This document shows positions 8,563 to 19,501 of a stretch of 64,000 nt of DNA, in pieces. The position numbers and the translations under genes are program-made. The notes below the pieces were generated by a model. The model saw only the letters and a list, made by a program, of their open reading frames with translations. It did no database searches and was not told the DNA's origin. Within the stretch, counting starts at the first letter, position 1; each line of letters begins with the position of its first letter. Source of the DNA: Mycobacterium sp. SMC-8 (GTDB lineage Bacteria; Actinomycetota; Actinomycetes; Mycobacteriales; Mycobacteriaceae). The stretch lies in the NCBI RefSeq assembly GCF_025263565.1, contig NZ_CP079865.1, positions 2,728,001 to 2,792,000 of the forward strand, written 5' to 3'.

Positions 8563-9790
8563 GCCCGCCGACGAACGTCGTCGCCGACAACTCGGGCCGG
8601 CCGGCGAGCTCGATCGACTCCAGCCGCGGCAGCAGCTCGCTGAACAGGCTGTTCATCTCCATCCTGGCCAGCGCCGCGCCGAGACAGAAGTGCACGCCGT
8701 AGCCGAAGGCCAAGTGTTTGTTGGGATCTCGGCCCACGTCGAACCGGAACGGGTCGGTGAAAACCTCTTCGTCGCGATTCGCCGACACGTACGCCAGATA
8801 CACCGACTCGCCCTTGGCGATCGGCACACCGCGCACCGTGGTGTCCTCGGCGGCGGTGCGCATGAACTCCTTGACCGGGGTGGACCAGCGGATCATCTCC
8901 TCGACGGCGGTCGGCATCAGGCTGAGATCGCCTTGTAGACGGGCCAATTCGCCCGGGTTCTCGATCAGCGCGAGCAGGCCTCCCGAGATCGCGTCCTTGG
9001 TGGTGTCGTGGCCGGCGCTGGCGACGATGACGTAGTAGGACAGCGTGTCCATGTCCGACATCGGTTCGCCGTCGACGAGTCCGTTGGCGATCGCCGAGGC
9101 CAGATCCTCGGTCGGGTTCTCCCGCCGCGAGGCCGTCAGGGCCGCGAAGTAGTTGAAGAAGTCGGTCAGCACGGCCATCTGTTCCTCTGGGGTGGTGCCG
9201 CGCTTGTACTCGTCGTCGTCGCCGCCGAACATCTCCTGGGTCAGCATGTGCATCCGGCCGAAGTCGTCTTCGGGCAGACCGAGCAGCGACAGGATCACAT
9301 ACAGCGGGAAGTTGACCGCGATCTCGGTGACGAAATCGCACTCCGGGCCGATGTCGCGCATCTTGTCGACATAGCGTTTGGCGAGCTCGTCAACGCGAAC
9401 CTTCAAGTCCCGCATGGCTTTCGGGCGGAACCAGTCTGCGCCGATGGTACGCACCTTGCGGTGGTGTGGGTCGTCCATGTGGATCAGCGTGCGCAGGCCG
9501 ACCCCCATCTCCTGCTGGGCCTTGGCCAGGTCGTCGGCCTCGGCGGTGACCAGCAGCGGGCGCGGCTCCGACAGGAACAGGTCGTTGGCGCGCTCGATCG
9601 CCATGATGTCCGCGTGCTTGGTGATCGCCCAGAACGGCCGGTACGGGCCGTGCTCGACGTAGGCGACGGGGTGGTTGGCGCGCAGATGCGACAGTGCGGC
9701 GTGCAGCCGCTCGTCGTCTGCGTAGGCCGTCGGGTCCGCCAGTACCTTCGCCGCTTCCAGCGACTCCCGGTCCATCGTCGGTGTGCTCAC
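8528..9790 (-). CDS. Cytochrome P450
   Basis: The 420-residue bacterial class P450 shows the I-helix oxygen-activation motif AGHDTT, the K-helix ExxR (EMIR), and the haem loop FGYGVHFCLG with the ligand cysteine near residue 369. No signal or membrane anchor is present, so it is a soluble enzyme needing ferredoxin and reductase from elsewhere. The GTG at 9790 was chosen because GAGGAG sits just upstream; the frame stays open 13 codons further but that extension crosses the operator palindrome. It is divergent from a carboxylesterase lipoprotein. The substrate and the CYP family number cannot be assigned here. Confidence 0.93.
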   Translation of the reverse strand: MSTPTMDRESLEAAKVLADPTAYADDERLHAALSHLRANHPVAYVEHGPYRPFWAITKHADIMAIERANDLFLSEPRPLLVTAEADDLAKAQQEMGVGLRTLIHMDDPHHRKVRTIGADWFRPKAMRDLKVRVDELAKRYVDKMRDIGPECDFVTEIAVNFPLYVILSLLGLPEDDFGRMHMLTQEMFGGDDDEYKRGTTPEEQMAVLTDFFNYFAALTASRRENPTEDLASAIANGLVDGEPMSDMDTLSYYVIVASAGHDTTKDAISGGLLALIENPGELARLQGDLSLMPTAVEEMIRWSTPVKEFMRTAAEDTTVRGVPIAKGESVYLAYVSANRDEEVFTDPFRFDVGRDPNKHLAFGYGVHFCLGAALARMEMNSLFSELLPRLESIELAGRPELSATTFVGGLKHLPVRYSLR

Positions 9791-9804
9791 GGGGCTCCTC
9801 ACAA

Positions 9805-9832
9805 ACTGTGCTTGACAGGTGTCAAGCACAGT
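9805..9832. promoter_or_regulatory. 28-bp near-perfect palindrome upstream of P450
   Basis: Positions 9805-9832 form two 13-bp perfect arms around GG; the core is CTTGACAGGTGTCAAG. It lies 15 bp before the P450 start and 95 bp before the divergent carboxylesterase. This is the size and symmetry of a strong dimeric repressor operator (TetR or similar). No regulator gene is directly adjacent, so the cognate protein would be encoded elsewhere. It could also cruciform, but there is no T-run for termination. Confidence 0.8.
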
Positions 9833-9927
9833 CTATGTGATCGGCGCCACCACGCCGGAGGAATCGGCGCAGTGAATTCCGGATCGCCGGAGCAGCCCGC
9901 CGGAGATCGCGGCTACGCTCGTTACTC

Positions 9928-11514
9928 GTGCCCACTCGACGGCTCGCCGTGCTGGCTCTGCTCGCGCTGCTGGTCGCATGCGGCCGAGGCGACGCGGGCG
10001 CCCCCGGCCCGGTGACGGCCCCGTCCGGCGATCCCGCGCAGGTGCCGACCGCGGCGGGTGCGGTGCGCGGCACCGTCGCCGAGGACCATCGTCTGTTCGC
10101 CGGAATCCCTTACGCCGCAGCACCTGTCGGACCGTTGCGGTGGCAGGACCCGCGACCTGCGGTGGCGTGGGACGGCGTCAGGGACGCGACCGCGCTCGGG
10201 CCGCGATGCCTGCAGGACCTGTCCGGCGACCTGGAACTCGGCAGGCAGACCGACGAGGACTGCCTCAACCTCAACGTGTGGACGCCGGCCGGCGGGACCG
10301 ATGAGCCGAGGCCGGTGATGGTGTGGATCCACGGCGGCTCGTTCGTCGCCGGCAGCGGCGGCATCTACGACGCGCGGCGGCTGGCCGCGCGCGGCGACAT
10401 CGTCGTGGTCACCGTCAACTACCGGCTCGGAGCGCTGGGCTTCCTGGCCCACCCCTCGCTCGCAGCGCCCGGGCGGGCCGGCAACTACGGACTGGCCGAC
10501 CAGCAGGCCGCGTTGCGCTGGGTCCGCGAGAACATCGCGAACTTCGGCGGTGACCCGGGCCGGGTCACCGTGGCGGGGGAGTCCGCCGGCGGCATGTCGG
10601 TGTGCGATCACCTGGTCGCACCGGATTCGCAAGGCCTGTTCGACGCGGCGATCATCATGAGCGGACCGTGCCAGGCCCAGCTCCCGCTGCCGGTCGCCGA
10701 GCAACGCAGCATCGAGTACGCCGCCGGGGCGGGATGCGCGGATCCGGCGACGGCCGCCGAGTGTCTGCGCGCGCTTGCGGGTAACAAGCTGCGCACCCCG
10801 GTCTGGTACTACGGCATCGGCGACGATCGGTTGAGCGGGCCCGTGACCGGTTCGGCCGTGTTACCCGAAGACCCGGTCGACGCGTTCGGCGAACGCCGTG
10901 CGGCCCCGGTGCCGGTGCTGATGGGCACGACGCGCGACGAGTGGACGCTGTTCGTCGCGCTGCAGCGCCTGCGCGACGGCCGGGATTACCTGCCGCAGGA
11001 CTACCCGCGTCTGCTCGCCGACACCTTCGGTGCCGATGCGCACGCCGTCGCCGGACGCTATCCGCTGGACGCCTACCCCGACGTCGCGCTGGCCTACGCC
11101 GCGACCGTCACCGACGGCGTCCTGGCGTGTCCCAACGAGCGCTGGGCCCGGGAGCTGAGCCGGGCAGCCGACGTCTTCTTCTACGAGTTCAACGACCGCA
11201 ACGCGCCGGCGCCCGAGCCGCTGCGGACGCTGCCGTTCCCGGTCGGGGCCAGCCACTCGCTGGAACTGCGCTACCTGTTCGATGTCGGCGGCGCCTCACC
11301 GCCCGACGAGGCGCAGATCAGGCTCAGTGATCAGATGATCGATTTCTGGGCGGCGTTCGTGAGGACCGGAGCGCCCCGCGCCCCAGGGCTGCCGGGATGG
11401 CCGCCGCTCGGTCCTGACGTGCAGCAGGTCATGTCGCTGCAGCCCGACGGCAGCCGTATGGTGGGTGACTTCGGCGAGGTGCATCAGTGCCCGTTCTGGG
11501 CAAGCCTGGAATAG
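9928..11514 (+). CDS. Carboxylesterase type B, lipoprotein
   Basis: A 528-residue alpha/beta-hydrolase of the carboxylesterase/para-nitrobenzyl esterase family. The start has a lipoprotein signal with lipobox LVAC (Cys about residue 18), so it is probably exported and lipid-anchored. Family signatures are EDCLNLNVWTPAG, the oxyanion-hole WIHGGSF, and the nucleophile elbow GESAGG with Ser219; the catalytic His is probably in GASHSLELRY. It hydrolyses ester bonds of carboxylic esters or lipids. GTG 9928 gives the signal peptide directly. It ends 286 bp before rpsJ and is probably not part of the ribosomal operon. Confidence 0.92.
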   Translation: MPTRRLAVLALLALLVACGRGDAGAPGPVTAPSGDPAQVPTAAGAVRGTVAEDHRLFAGIPYAAAPVGPLRWQDPRPAVAWDGVRDATALGPRCLQDLSGDLELGRQTDEDCLNLNVWTPAGGTDEPRPVMVWIHGGSFVAGSGGIYDARRLAARGDIVVVTVNYRLGALGFLAHPSLAAPGRAGNYGLADQQAALRWVRENIANFGGDPGRVTVAGESAGGMSVCDHLVAPDSQGLFDAAIIMSGPCQAQLPLPVAEQRSIEYAAGAGCADPATAAECLRALAGNKLRTPVWYYGIGDDRLSGPVTGSAVLPEDPVDAFGERRAAPVPVLMGTTRDEWTLFVALQRLRDGRDYLPQDYPRLLADTFGADAHAVAGRYPLDAYPDVALAYAATVTDGVLACPNERWARELSRAADVFFYEFNDRNAPAPEPLRTLPFPVGASHSLELRYLFDVGGASPPDEAQIRLSDQMIDFWAAFVRTGAPRAPGLPGWPPLGPDVQQVMSLQPDGSRMVGDFGEVHQCPFWASLE

Positions 11515-11544
11515 CGCTCGGTCGCCCGGGAAAGCCGACCACCA

Positions 11545-11599
11545 GGGATTTGGAGCAGGCCCGGTTCTGAGGCATACTGTTCGGGTTGCCTTGGGCCAG
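11545..11599 (+). promoter_or_regulatory. S10 operon promoter (sigma-A type)
   Basis: A -35 TTGGAG (11550-11555) and -10 CATACT (11573-11578) are separated by 17 bp. The 13-nt block GGGATTTGGAGCA (11545-11557) and the downstream block GGTTGCCT.GGGC.AG (11584-11599) recur at identical spacing in front of rplN, which strongly supports a real promoter with a shared start region. Transcription would begin about 11585. The remaining 5' leader to the rpsJ start is about 215 nt. Confidence 0.8.
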
Positions 11600-11641
11600 G
11601 TTCGCCTGGTCGGGCATGCGACCAGCGCCCCTCGCGGGGCG
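11596..11641 (+). other. Two hairpins in the S10 operon leader
   Basis: Just after the predicted transcription start, CCAGG-TTCG-CCTGG (11596-11609) and CGCCCC-TCGC-GGGGCG (11626-11641) form two compact stem-loops. No U-run follows either. They may stabilise the leader RNA or serve as a binding site for a ribosomal protein in feedback control, but nothing in the sequence proves this. The rest of the 11642-11800 leader shows only the ribosome-binding region before rpsJ. Confidence 0.45.
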
Positions 11642-11800
11642 TATCCGGTCCATCAACCTTGATCGCGACGAATTCAGCCGCGTAAGAGTGTGCGAACGGG
11701 CGACACACCCGACCGCGTGGACCGGTGAACCACAGACAGGTAAACAGCGGCGGCACAGCCAGGCCCGATTTCGGGCTGTTAGTAGTGAGGTAGGAGAAGC

Positions 11801-12106
11801 GTGGCGGGACAAAAGATCCGCATCAGGCTCAAGGCCTACGACCATGAGGCGATCGACGCCTCTGCGCGCAAGATCGTCGAGACGGTCACCCGGACGGGAG
11901 CCAGCGTGGTCGGCCCGGTGCCGCTGCCGACCGAGAAGAACGTGTATTGCGTCATCCGGTCCCCGCACAAGTACAAGGACTCGCGGGAGCATTTCGAGAT
12001 GCGCACCCACAAGCGGCTGATCGACATCCTCGACCCCACGCCGAAGACGGTCGACGCGCTGATGCGCATCGATCTGCCGGCCAGCGTCGACGTCAACATC
12101 CAGTAA
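11801..12106 (+). CDS. rpsJ: 30S ribosomal protein S10
   Basis: First gene of the S10 operon; the 101-residue product begins [16 protein letters not shown], the invariant start of S10, and is of standard length. It sits in the 30S head and is also the NusE partner of NusB in antitermination. The GTG at 11801 is preceded by TAGGAGAAGC, a good ribosome-binding site. A 15-bp gap separates it from rplC. Confidence 0.98.
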
Positions 12107-12121
12107 AGGAATTCCCGAGAA

Positions 12122-12802
12122 ATGGCTAGCAATAGCAATTCGGCCGCACCGCGGCGCGGCATTCTGGGCACCAAGCTGGGCATGACGCAGGTGTTCGACG
12201 AGAACAACAAGGTCGTGCCGGTGACGGTCGTCAAGGCCGGGCCCAACGTCGTGACCCGCATCCGGACCCCGGAGCGTGACGGTTACAGCGCCGTGCAGCT
12301 CGCCTACGGCGAGATCAGCCCGCGCAAGGTGAACAAGCCGGTGACGGGCCAGTTCGCGGCCGCTGGTGTGAACCCGCGCCGCCACCTCGCCGAGCTGCGG
12401 CTCGACAGCGAAGAAGCAGCGGCCGCCTACGAGGTCGGCCAGGAGCTGACGGCGGACATCTTCGCCGACGGCGCCTACGTCGACGTGACCGGCACCAGCA
12501 AGGGCAAGGGCTTCGCCGGCACCATGAAGCGCCACGGCTTCCGTGGCCAGGGCGCCAGCCACGGCGCCCAGGCCGTGCACCGTCGGCCGGGCTCGATCGG
12601 TGGCTGCGCCACCCCGGGCCGGGTGTTCAAGGGCACGCGCATGTCGGGCCGGATGGGCAGCGACCGCGTGACGACCCAGAACCTGAAGGTGCACAAGGTT
12701 GACGCCGAGAACGGCGTGCTGTTGATCAAGGGCGCCATCCCCGGACGCAACGGCGGTCTGGTGGTTGTCCGCAGCGCAATCAAGCGAGGCGAGAAGGCAT
12801 GA
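12122..12802 (+). CDS. rplC: 50S ribosomal protein L3
   Basis: The 226-residue product has the L3 signature region [22 protein letters not shown] with the glutamine normally methylated in other bacteria, and [13 protein letters not shown] at the N-terminus. L3 nucleates assembly of the 50S subunit near the peptidyl-transferase centre. About 11 extra N-terminal residues ([10 protein letters not shown]) precede the conserved part, as in other mycobacteria. Its stop overlaps the rplD start (ATGA at 12799-12802). Confidence 0.98.
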   Translation: MASNSNSAAPRRGILGTKLGMTQVFDENNKVVPVTVVKAGPNVVTRIRTPERDGYSAVQLAYGEISPRKVNKPVTGQFAAAGVNPRRHLAELRLDSEEAAAAYEVGQELTADIFADGAYVDVTGTSKGKGFAGTMKRHGFRGQGASHGAQAVHRRPGSIGGCATPGRVFKGTRMSGRMGSDRVTTQNLKVHKVDAENGVLLIKGAIPGRNGGLVVVRSAIKRGEKA

Positions 12803-13464
12803 CTTTGAACATTGAGGTGAGGACCCCCGCCGGGGAGACGGACGGCAACATCGAGTTGCCCGCCGAGCTTTTCGACGTGGAACCTAACATCGCGCTGATG
12901 CACCAGGTGGTCAACGCGCAGCTGGCCGCCAAGCGCCAGGGCACGCATTCGACCAAGACCCGCGGTGAGGTCTCCGGCGGCGGCAAGAAGCCGTACCGCC
13001 AGAAGGGCACCGGCCGCGCCCGCCAGGGCTCGATCCGGGCGCCGCAGTTCACCGGCGGCGGCGTCGTGCACGGCCCCAAGCCGCGCGACTACAGCGAGCG
13101 GACCCCGAAGAAGATGATCCGCGCGGCTTTGCGCTCGGCTCTTTCTGATCGGGCCCGCAACGACCGGATCCACGCCGTCACCGAGATCGTCGAGGGTCAG
13201 ACCCCGTCGACCAAGAGCGCGAAGTCGTTCCTGGCCACGCTTGTAGCCGATCGCGCGTCCGGAAACCACAAGGTGCTCGTGGTGATCGGCCGCGCCGACG
13301 AGACCAGCGTCCTGAGCGTGCGGAATCTGCCTGGTGTGCACGTGATCTCGCCCGATCAGCTGAACACCTACGACGTGCTCAAGGCCGATGACGTGATCTT
13401 CAGCGTCGAGGCACTCAACGCGTACATCGCAGCGAACACCAAGACCGAGGAGGTGTCGGCCTGA
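12799..13464 (+). CDS. rplD: 50S ribosomal protein L4
   Basis: A 221-residue L4 with the extended loop [26 protein letters not shown] that lines the peptide exit tunnel. L4 binds 23S rRNA and, in enteric bacteria, represses its own operon; whether the leader here supports that is unknown. It overlaps rplC by 4 bp and shares the A of TGATG with rplW, so translation is coupled in this part of the operon. Confidence 0.98.
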   Translation: MTLNIEVRTPAGETDGNIELPAELFDVEPNIALMHQVVNAQLAAKRQGTHSTKTRGEVSGGGKKPYRQKGTGRARQGSIRAPQFTGGGVVHGPKPRDYSERTPKKMIRAALRSALSDRARNDRIHAVTEIVEGQTPSTKSAKSFLATLVADRASGNHKVLVVIGRADETSVLSVRNLPGVHVISPDQLNTYDVLKADDVIFSVEALNAYIAANTKTEEVSA

Positions 13465-13766
13465 TGGCTACCGTGACCGATCCCCGCGACATCATCTTGG
13501 CGCCGGTGATCTCGGAGAAGTCCTACGGACTGATCGAGGACAACGTCTACACGTTCATCGTGCACCCGGACTCCAACAAGACCCAGATCAAGATCGCGAT
13601 CGAGAAGATCTTCAAGGTCAAGGTCGACTCGGTGAACACCGCCAACCGGCCGGGCAAGCGCAAGCGCACCCGCATCGGCTACGGCCAGCGCAAGGGCACC
13701 AAGCGCGCGATCGTGACGCTGGCGGCCGGAAGCAAGCCCATCGACCTGTTCGGAGCGCCGGCCTAG
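13464..13766 (+). CDS. rplW: 50S ribosomal protein L23
   Basis: The 100-residue protein has the L23 patterns [17 protein letters not shown] and the basic loop [24 protein letters not shown]23 sits at the exit of the peptide tunnel and is the docking site for trigger factor and SRP. Its start overlaps the rplD stop by one base (TGATG), and rplB follows after 23 bp. Length is normal. Confidence 0.98.
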   Translation: MATVTDPRDIILAPVISEKSYGLIEDNVYTFIVHPDSNKTQIKIAIEKIFKVKVDSVNTANRPGKRKRTRIGYGQRKGTKRAIVTLAAGSKPIDLFGAPA

Positions 13767-13789
13767 CCGGCAGGGAGACCCACAGAATC

Positions 13790-14626
<837 letters not shown>

Positions 14627-14637
14627 GGAGTAAAGCG

Positions 14638-14919
14638 ATGCCACGCAGCCTGAAGAAGGGCCCGTTCGTCGACGACCATCTGCTCAAGAAGGTCGACGTC
14701 CAGAACGAGAAGAACACCAAGCAGGTCATCAAGACCTGGTCCCGTCGGTCCACCATCATCCCCGACTTCATCGGGCACACCTTCGCCGTCCACGACGGTC
14801 GCAAGCATGTCCCGGTGTTCGTCACCGAGGCGATGGTCGGGCACAAGCTGGGCGAGTTCGCCCCCACCCGGACCTTCAAGGGTCACATCAAGGACGACCG
14901 GAAGTCCAAGAGGCGCTAG
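14638..14919 (+). CDS. rpsS: 30S ribosomal protein S19
   Basis: The product is 93 residues and starts [15 protein letters not shown], the invariant S19 N-terminus, followed by [17 protein letters not shown]19 pairs with S13 in the 30S head near the A site. The ATG at 14638 follows CTAGGGAGTAAAGCG; the frame is open further upstream through the end of rplB but the family start is clear. rplV follows after 2 bp. Confidence 0.98.
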
Positions 14920-14921
14920 AG

Positions 14922-16225
<1,304 letters not shown>

Positions 16226-16227
16226 TC

Positions 16228-16644
16228 ATGCTGATTCCCCGCAAGGTCAAGCACCGCAAGCAGCACCACCCGAAGCAGCGTGGTATCGCCAGCGGCGGGA
16301 CCTCGGTCAGCTTCGGTGACTACGGCATCCAGGCCCTGGGCCATGCCTACATCACCAACCGGCAGATCGAGTCGGCGCGTATCGCCATCAACCGGCACAT
16401 CAAGCGTGGCGGCAAGGTGTGGATCAACATCTTCCCGGATCGCCCGCTGACCAAGAAGCCCGCCGAGACCCGCATGGGTTCCGGTAAGGGTTCGCCGGAG
16501 TGGTGGGTCGCCAACGTCAAGCCCGGCCGTGTCCTGTTCGAGCTCAGCTACCCGGACGAGAAGATCGCCCGTGAGGCGCTGACTCGTGCGATCCACAAGC
16601 TGCCGATCAAGGCACGCATCGTCACAAGAGAGGAGCAGTTCTGA
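16228..16644 (+). CDS. rplP: 50S ribosomal protein L16
   Basis: A 138-residue L16 with [15 protein letters not shown] at the N-terminus and the conserved [19 protein letters not shown] region that contacts tRNA near the A site. L16 joins late in 50S assembly. Its TGA overlaps the rpmC ATG by one base. Length and sequence are typical. Confidence 0.98.
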   Translation: MLIPRKVKHRKQHHPKQRGIASGGTSVSFGDYGIQALGHAYITNRQIESARIAINRHIKRGGKVWINIFPDRPLTKKPAETRMGSGKGSPEWWVANVKPGRVLFELSYPDEKIAREALTRAIHKLPIKARIVTREEQF

Positions 16645-16877
16645 TGGCAGTTGGGACGACGCCCGGCGAACTGCGCGAGCTCACCGACGAAGAACTGACC
16701 GACAAGCTCCGCGAGTCCAAGGAAGAGCTGTTCAACCTGCGCTTCCAGATGGCCACCGGACAGCTTGCCAACAACCGCCGGCTGCGTACGGTCCGGCAGG
16801 AGATCGCGCGGGTCTACACCGTGCTGCGTGAACGTGAGTTGGGTCTGGCCGCCGGACCCGGAGGTGAGGATTCCTGA
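16644..16877 (+). CDS. rpmC: 50S ribosomal protein L29
   Basis: The 77-residue product is L29 ([33 protein letters not shown]), a small two-helix protein beside the exit tunnel. It shares one base with both rplP upstream and rpsQ downstream (TGATG each time), so these three genes are translationally coupled. Confidence 0.98.
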   Translation: MAVGTTPGELRELTDEELTDKLRESKEELFNLRFQMATGQLANNRRLRTVRQEIARVYTVLRERELGLAAGPGGEDS

Positions 16878-17185
16878 TGGCAGATACCGCCGGCGCCCAG
16901 AAGGGCGCCAAGTACACCCCGCCCACCGAGAAGCCGCGCGGTCGCCGCAAGACCGCCATCGGCTACGTCGTGTCGGACAAGATGCAGAAGACGATCGTCG
17001 TCGAGCTCGAAGACCGTAAGTCGCATCCCCTGTACGGCAAGATCATCCGGACCACCAAGAAGGTCAAGGCCCATGACGAGAACGAGGACGCCGGTGTCGG
17101 CGACCGCGTCTCGCTGATGGAGACCCGGCCGACGTCGGCGACCAAGCGCTGGCGTCTGGTCGAGGTGCTCGAGAAGGCCAAGTAG
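16877..17185 (+). CDS. rpsQ: 30S ribosomal protein S17
   Basis: The last gene of the S10 operon here. The 102-residue protein has a ~25-residue mycobacterial N-terminal extension before the standard S17 core ([39 protein letters not shown]). S17 binds 16S rRNA early in 30S assembly. A hairpin terminator follows 16 bp after the stop, separating this operon from the island before rplN. Confidence 0.98.
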   Translation: MADTAGAQKGAKYTPPTEKPRGRRKTAIGYVVSDKMQKTIVVELEDRKSHPLYGKIIRTTKKVKAHDENEDAGVGDRVSLMETRPTSATKRWRLVEVLEKAK

Positions 17186-17200
17186 CACCAGATCGTCGTC

Positions 17201-17234
17201 GAAACCCCCGTTCGCTCCGGCGGCCGGGGGTTTC
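17201..17234 (+). terminator. Terminator of the S10 operon
   Basis: GAAACCCCCG (17201-17210) pairs perfectly with CGGGGGTTTC (17225-17234), giving a 10-bp stem with a GC-rich 14-nt loop and only a short T-run in the stem end. It lies 16 bp after rpsQ. It probably ends most S10 operon transcripts and explains why rplN has its own promoter. Confidence 0.8.
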
Positions 17235-17291
17235 GTCGCGTCAGTGATAACAGTGTTTGCGCAGCGACATATGCCGGTACGCTCACCAGCA

Positions 17292-19256
17292 ATGAAGCGC
17301 CACACTGCAATCCTTGCGCGGTTGCTCACCGCAATCTGCCCGATCATTTTGCTGACATCCCCGATGGCAAGTGCGCAGCCGCCCGGCGACCCCGGTGTCT
17401 CGTCGGAGTCCACCCTGCCGCTGGTCCAGCTTGGTGGTCGGCCCAACCTCGCGTTTTACGGAATCCAAGGCACGCAGACGGTGACCTTCCCCGTATCGCA
17501 AGGACTCGAACCCGTTGCACTGAATGCTTTTACGCAACTGCCGGTGAATGTGCGGACCGCGACCGTCACCGCGATCCAGGACGGACGGACGATCGGCCGA
17601 GTCGATGTCGCACCAGGTGCGCCAGCGCCTATCGCGATTCCGCTCGACCGCGCCGATGTCGTCGACAATGCGGTCACGGTCACGTTGCGGACATATCTGC
17701 TCCCGATGGAGGGATATTGTCTGGACCCGACCAACGCGCTCGAACTCAGCGACCCCAGCGTCACCTTCGCCGGGGCAGAGCAGACGCCCTCGACGGTGGC
17801 CGACTTCCTTCCCCCGGTGCTGCGCCAGCTGACGATCTTTGTCGACGAACAACCATCGCCCTCGGAGTCCGATGCCGTCGTCCAGCTGGCGACCGCCGTC
17901 GCGTCCCGCTACGGCGCCCAGAATCCGACCGTGACGGTCGCTCCGCTGGCAAACGGGCAAACCGGCCCGACGGAACCATCCGGTCCGCTCGCACGCCACG
18001 TCGTCGTAGCCGAGGGCGACGACGTCGGTCTCTCGTTGCTGGACACCGGCGGGGTCCCCGCCCTGCGTGTCGGCGGCCCCGGCGACGAGTTGACCAATCA
18101 GGCCCGACTGCTGACCGGCGACCTCGCCCCGCTCGCGCTTTCAGCGAAGGCTGTTGCCGGGCAGGCGGATTCGAATATTCAGTTACCGGGGGACAAGACG
18201 ACATTGCGTGGTCTCGGTCAGCCTGGTAGCTCTGTCACTGCTGTGGAGCCTCAGCTCAACCTCGGCCTGGATCAAACCAGGCTCGGCCGCGCCGTGCACG
18301 GGATACGGGTGCACCTGCGCGGGTCCTCCACTCCGCTGCCTCAATCCGTCGGCGGACAGGTGGTGATCAGCATCGGTGACGAGAACATCGACCGTTGGCC
18401 CACTGATTCGAGCGGCGAGATCGATCGGTGGGTCGATGTCCCCGATCACCTCCTGCAACGCTTCACGAACATGACGGTCGCCCTCGACATCAGCGGCGGT
18501 ACCGGATACTGCCAGGACTTCGAGCCGGCAACGTTGACCATCGACGGTGACAGCCCGGTCGTGAGCACAGCAGCTGCCTCGCCGGTGCCGGGCGGGTTTC
18601 AGTCACTGCCGCAGACGCTCATGCCGCGGACCGTGGTCGGTGTCGGCGAGGGGTTCGACAACGTTCGCCGGGCCTTCGCGATCATGGTGGGCCTGCAGCG
18701 ACTCAGCGGGGTACCGATCGACACCGCGGTGATGTCGCTCGCCGACGCCGTCTCAGACGGTGCCCCGGCGGTGCTTATCAGCCCTGATGAATGGACAGAT
18801 CCGGGAATCGCCCTCCCGGTCGCGGCTGGGGACGGTGGCGAGCTCACCGTCAAGCGCGCCGACGCGCCGGGTGAGACCACCACCCTGACTCTCGATCCTG
18901 CGCTCGGTTTCGGTTCGCTGCAGACGGTCCACGACGGAAGGCGCAGTGTCCTGGTTGCCACGTCCCACAACGCGCCCGAGCAACTGGATTTGTTGCTCGA
19001 CTGGCTGGGCAGCGATGTCAGGCGCTGGCAGTCGCTGTCCGGTACGGCGCTCATCGGCGCGCCCGGCACCCCACCCGTGATGCTCGACACCATGCCCGAA
19101 CCCGTCATCGAGGCTGAACAGAGCGTCACGCAGGTCGCTGCCCCGGGGACGCCGTCGTGGGTCTGGGTCGCGGTAGCCGGGGTGGCGATCCTGATCATCG
19201 TGGCCGTCGTGTCGATCCTGTTGCGTGGCAGGCGGCGGCGTCCTGAACGTCCGTGA
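17292..19256 (+). CDS. BcsB-like membrane-anchored extracellular protein
   Basis: The 654-residue product has a signal peptide (MKRHTAILARLLTAICPIILL..ASA), a long extracytoplasmic region and one C-terminal TM helix (WVWVAVAGVAILIIVAVVSI) followed by a short basic tail. The pattern LRTYL..EGYCLDPTNALELSDPS, then FLPPVLRQLTIFVDEQPSPSESDAV, and later GYCQDFEPATLTIDGDSPV resembles the jelly-roll and ferredoxin-like modules of BcsB, the periplasmic subunit of bacterial cellulose synthase. No BcsA-like synthase is nearby. The ATG at 17292 is chosen because it gives the signal peptide; an upstream in-frame ATG at 17244 lies close to the terminator. Function is a guess from this resemblance: part of an extracellular glycan-handling system. 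Confidence 0.7.
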   Translation: MKRHTAILARLLTAICPIILLTSPMASAQPPGDPGVSSESTLPLVQLGGRPNLAFYGIQGTQTVTFPVSQGLEPVALNAFTQLPVNVRTATVTAIQDGRTIGRVDVAPGAPAPIAIPLDRADVVDNAVTVTLRTYLLPMEGYCLDPTNALELSDPSVTFAGAEQTPSTVADFLPPVLRQLTIFVDEQPSPSESDAVVQLATAVASRYGAQNPTVTVAPLANGQTGPTEPSGPLARHVVVAEGDDVGLSLLDTGGVPALRVGGPGDELTNQARLLTGDLAPLALSAKAVAGQADSNIQLPGDKTTLRGLGQPGSSVTAVEPQLNLGLDQTRLGRAVHGIRVHLRGSSTPLPQSVGGQVVISIGDENIDRWPTDSSGEIDRWVDVPDHLLQRFTNMTVALDISGGTGYCQDFEPATLTIDGDSPVVSTAAASPVPGGFQSLPQTLMPRTVVGVGEGFDNVRRAFAIMVGLQRLSGVPIDTAVMSLADAVSDGAPAVLISPDEWTDPGIALPVAAGDGGELTVKRADAPGETTTLTLDPALGFGSLQTVHDGRRSVLVATSHNAPEQLDLLLDWLGSDVRRWQSLSGTALIGAPGTPPVMLDTMPEPVIEAEQSVTQVAAPGTPSWVWVAVAGVAILIIVAVVSILLRGRRRRPERP

Positions 19257-19303
19257 CGACGAGCGCGGTTTCTGTGCACCCGGTGATGCCTGAGCCCGGT
19301 GTC

Positions 19304-19338
19304 TATAATCGCACTGAACCGTTGTGGGACAACAGGTT
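19304..19338 (+). promoter_or_regulatory. -10 element and inverted repeat before the sulfatase
   Basis: A perfect TATAAT lies at 19304-19309, without a convincing -35. It is followed by an imperfect palindrome AACC-GTTGT-GGG-ACAAC-A-GGTT (19317-19338; one-base asymmetry). Position just after the likely start of transcription fits a repressor site for the arylsulfatase gene. The rest of 19257-19501 shows no other feature. Confidence 0.45.
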
Positions 19339-19501
19339 ACGGGGTAGTGAGGGCAGCTAGTTACACGCCGTCGCAGGCATCTGCGGGTGGCTGGGCTGGA
19401 CGCTTCTGCTGGCCGCCGTGGGCCTGTGGTTCGCACGTACGCCGACGCAATCGTCTCTCGTTCCCGGGCTGACCAGCGGGCGAGCGGTGTAATCTCCGAA
19501 G

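Noticed and set aside
11515..11540. GGTCG/CGACC repeat after the carboxylesterase as a terminator
   Set aside because: A 5-bp stem with an 11-nt loop and no T-run is too weak.
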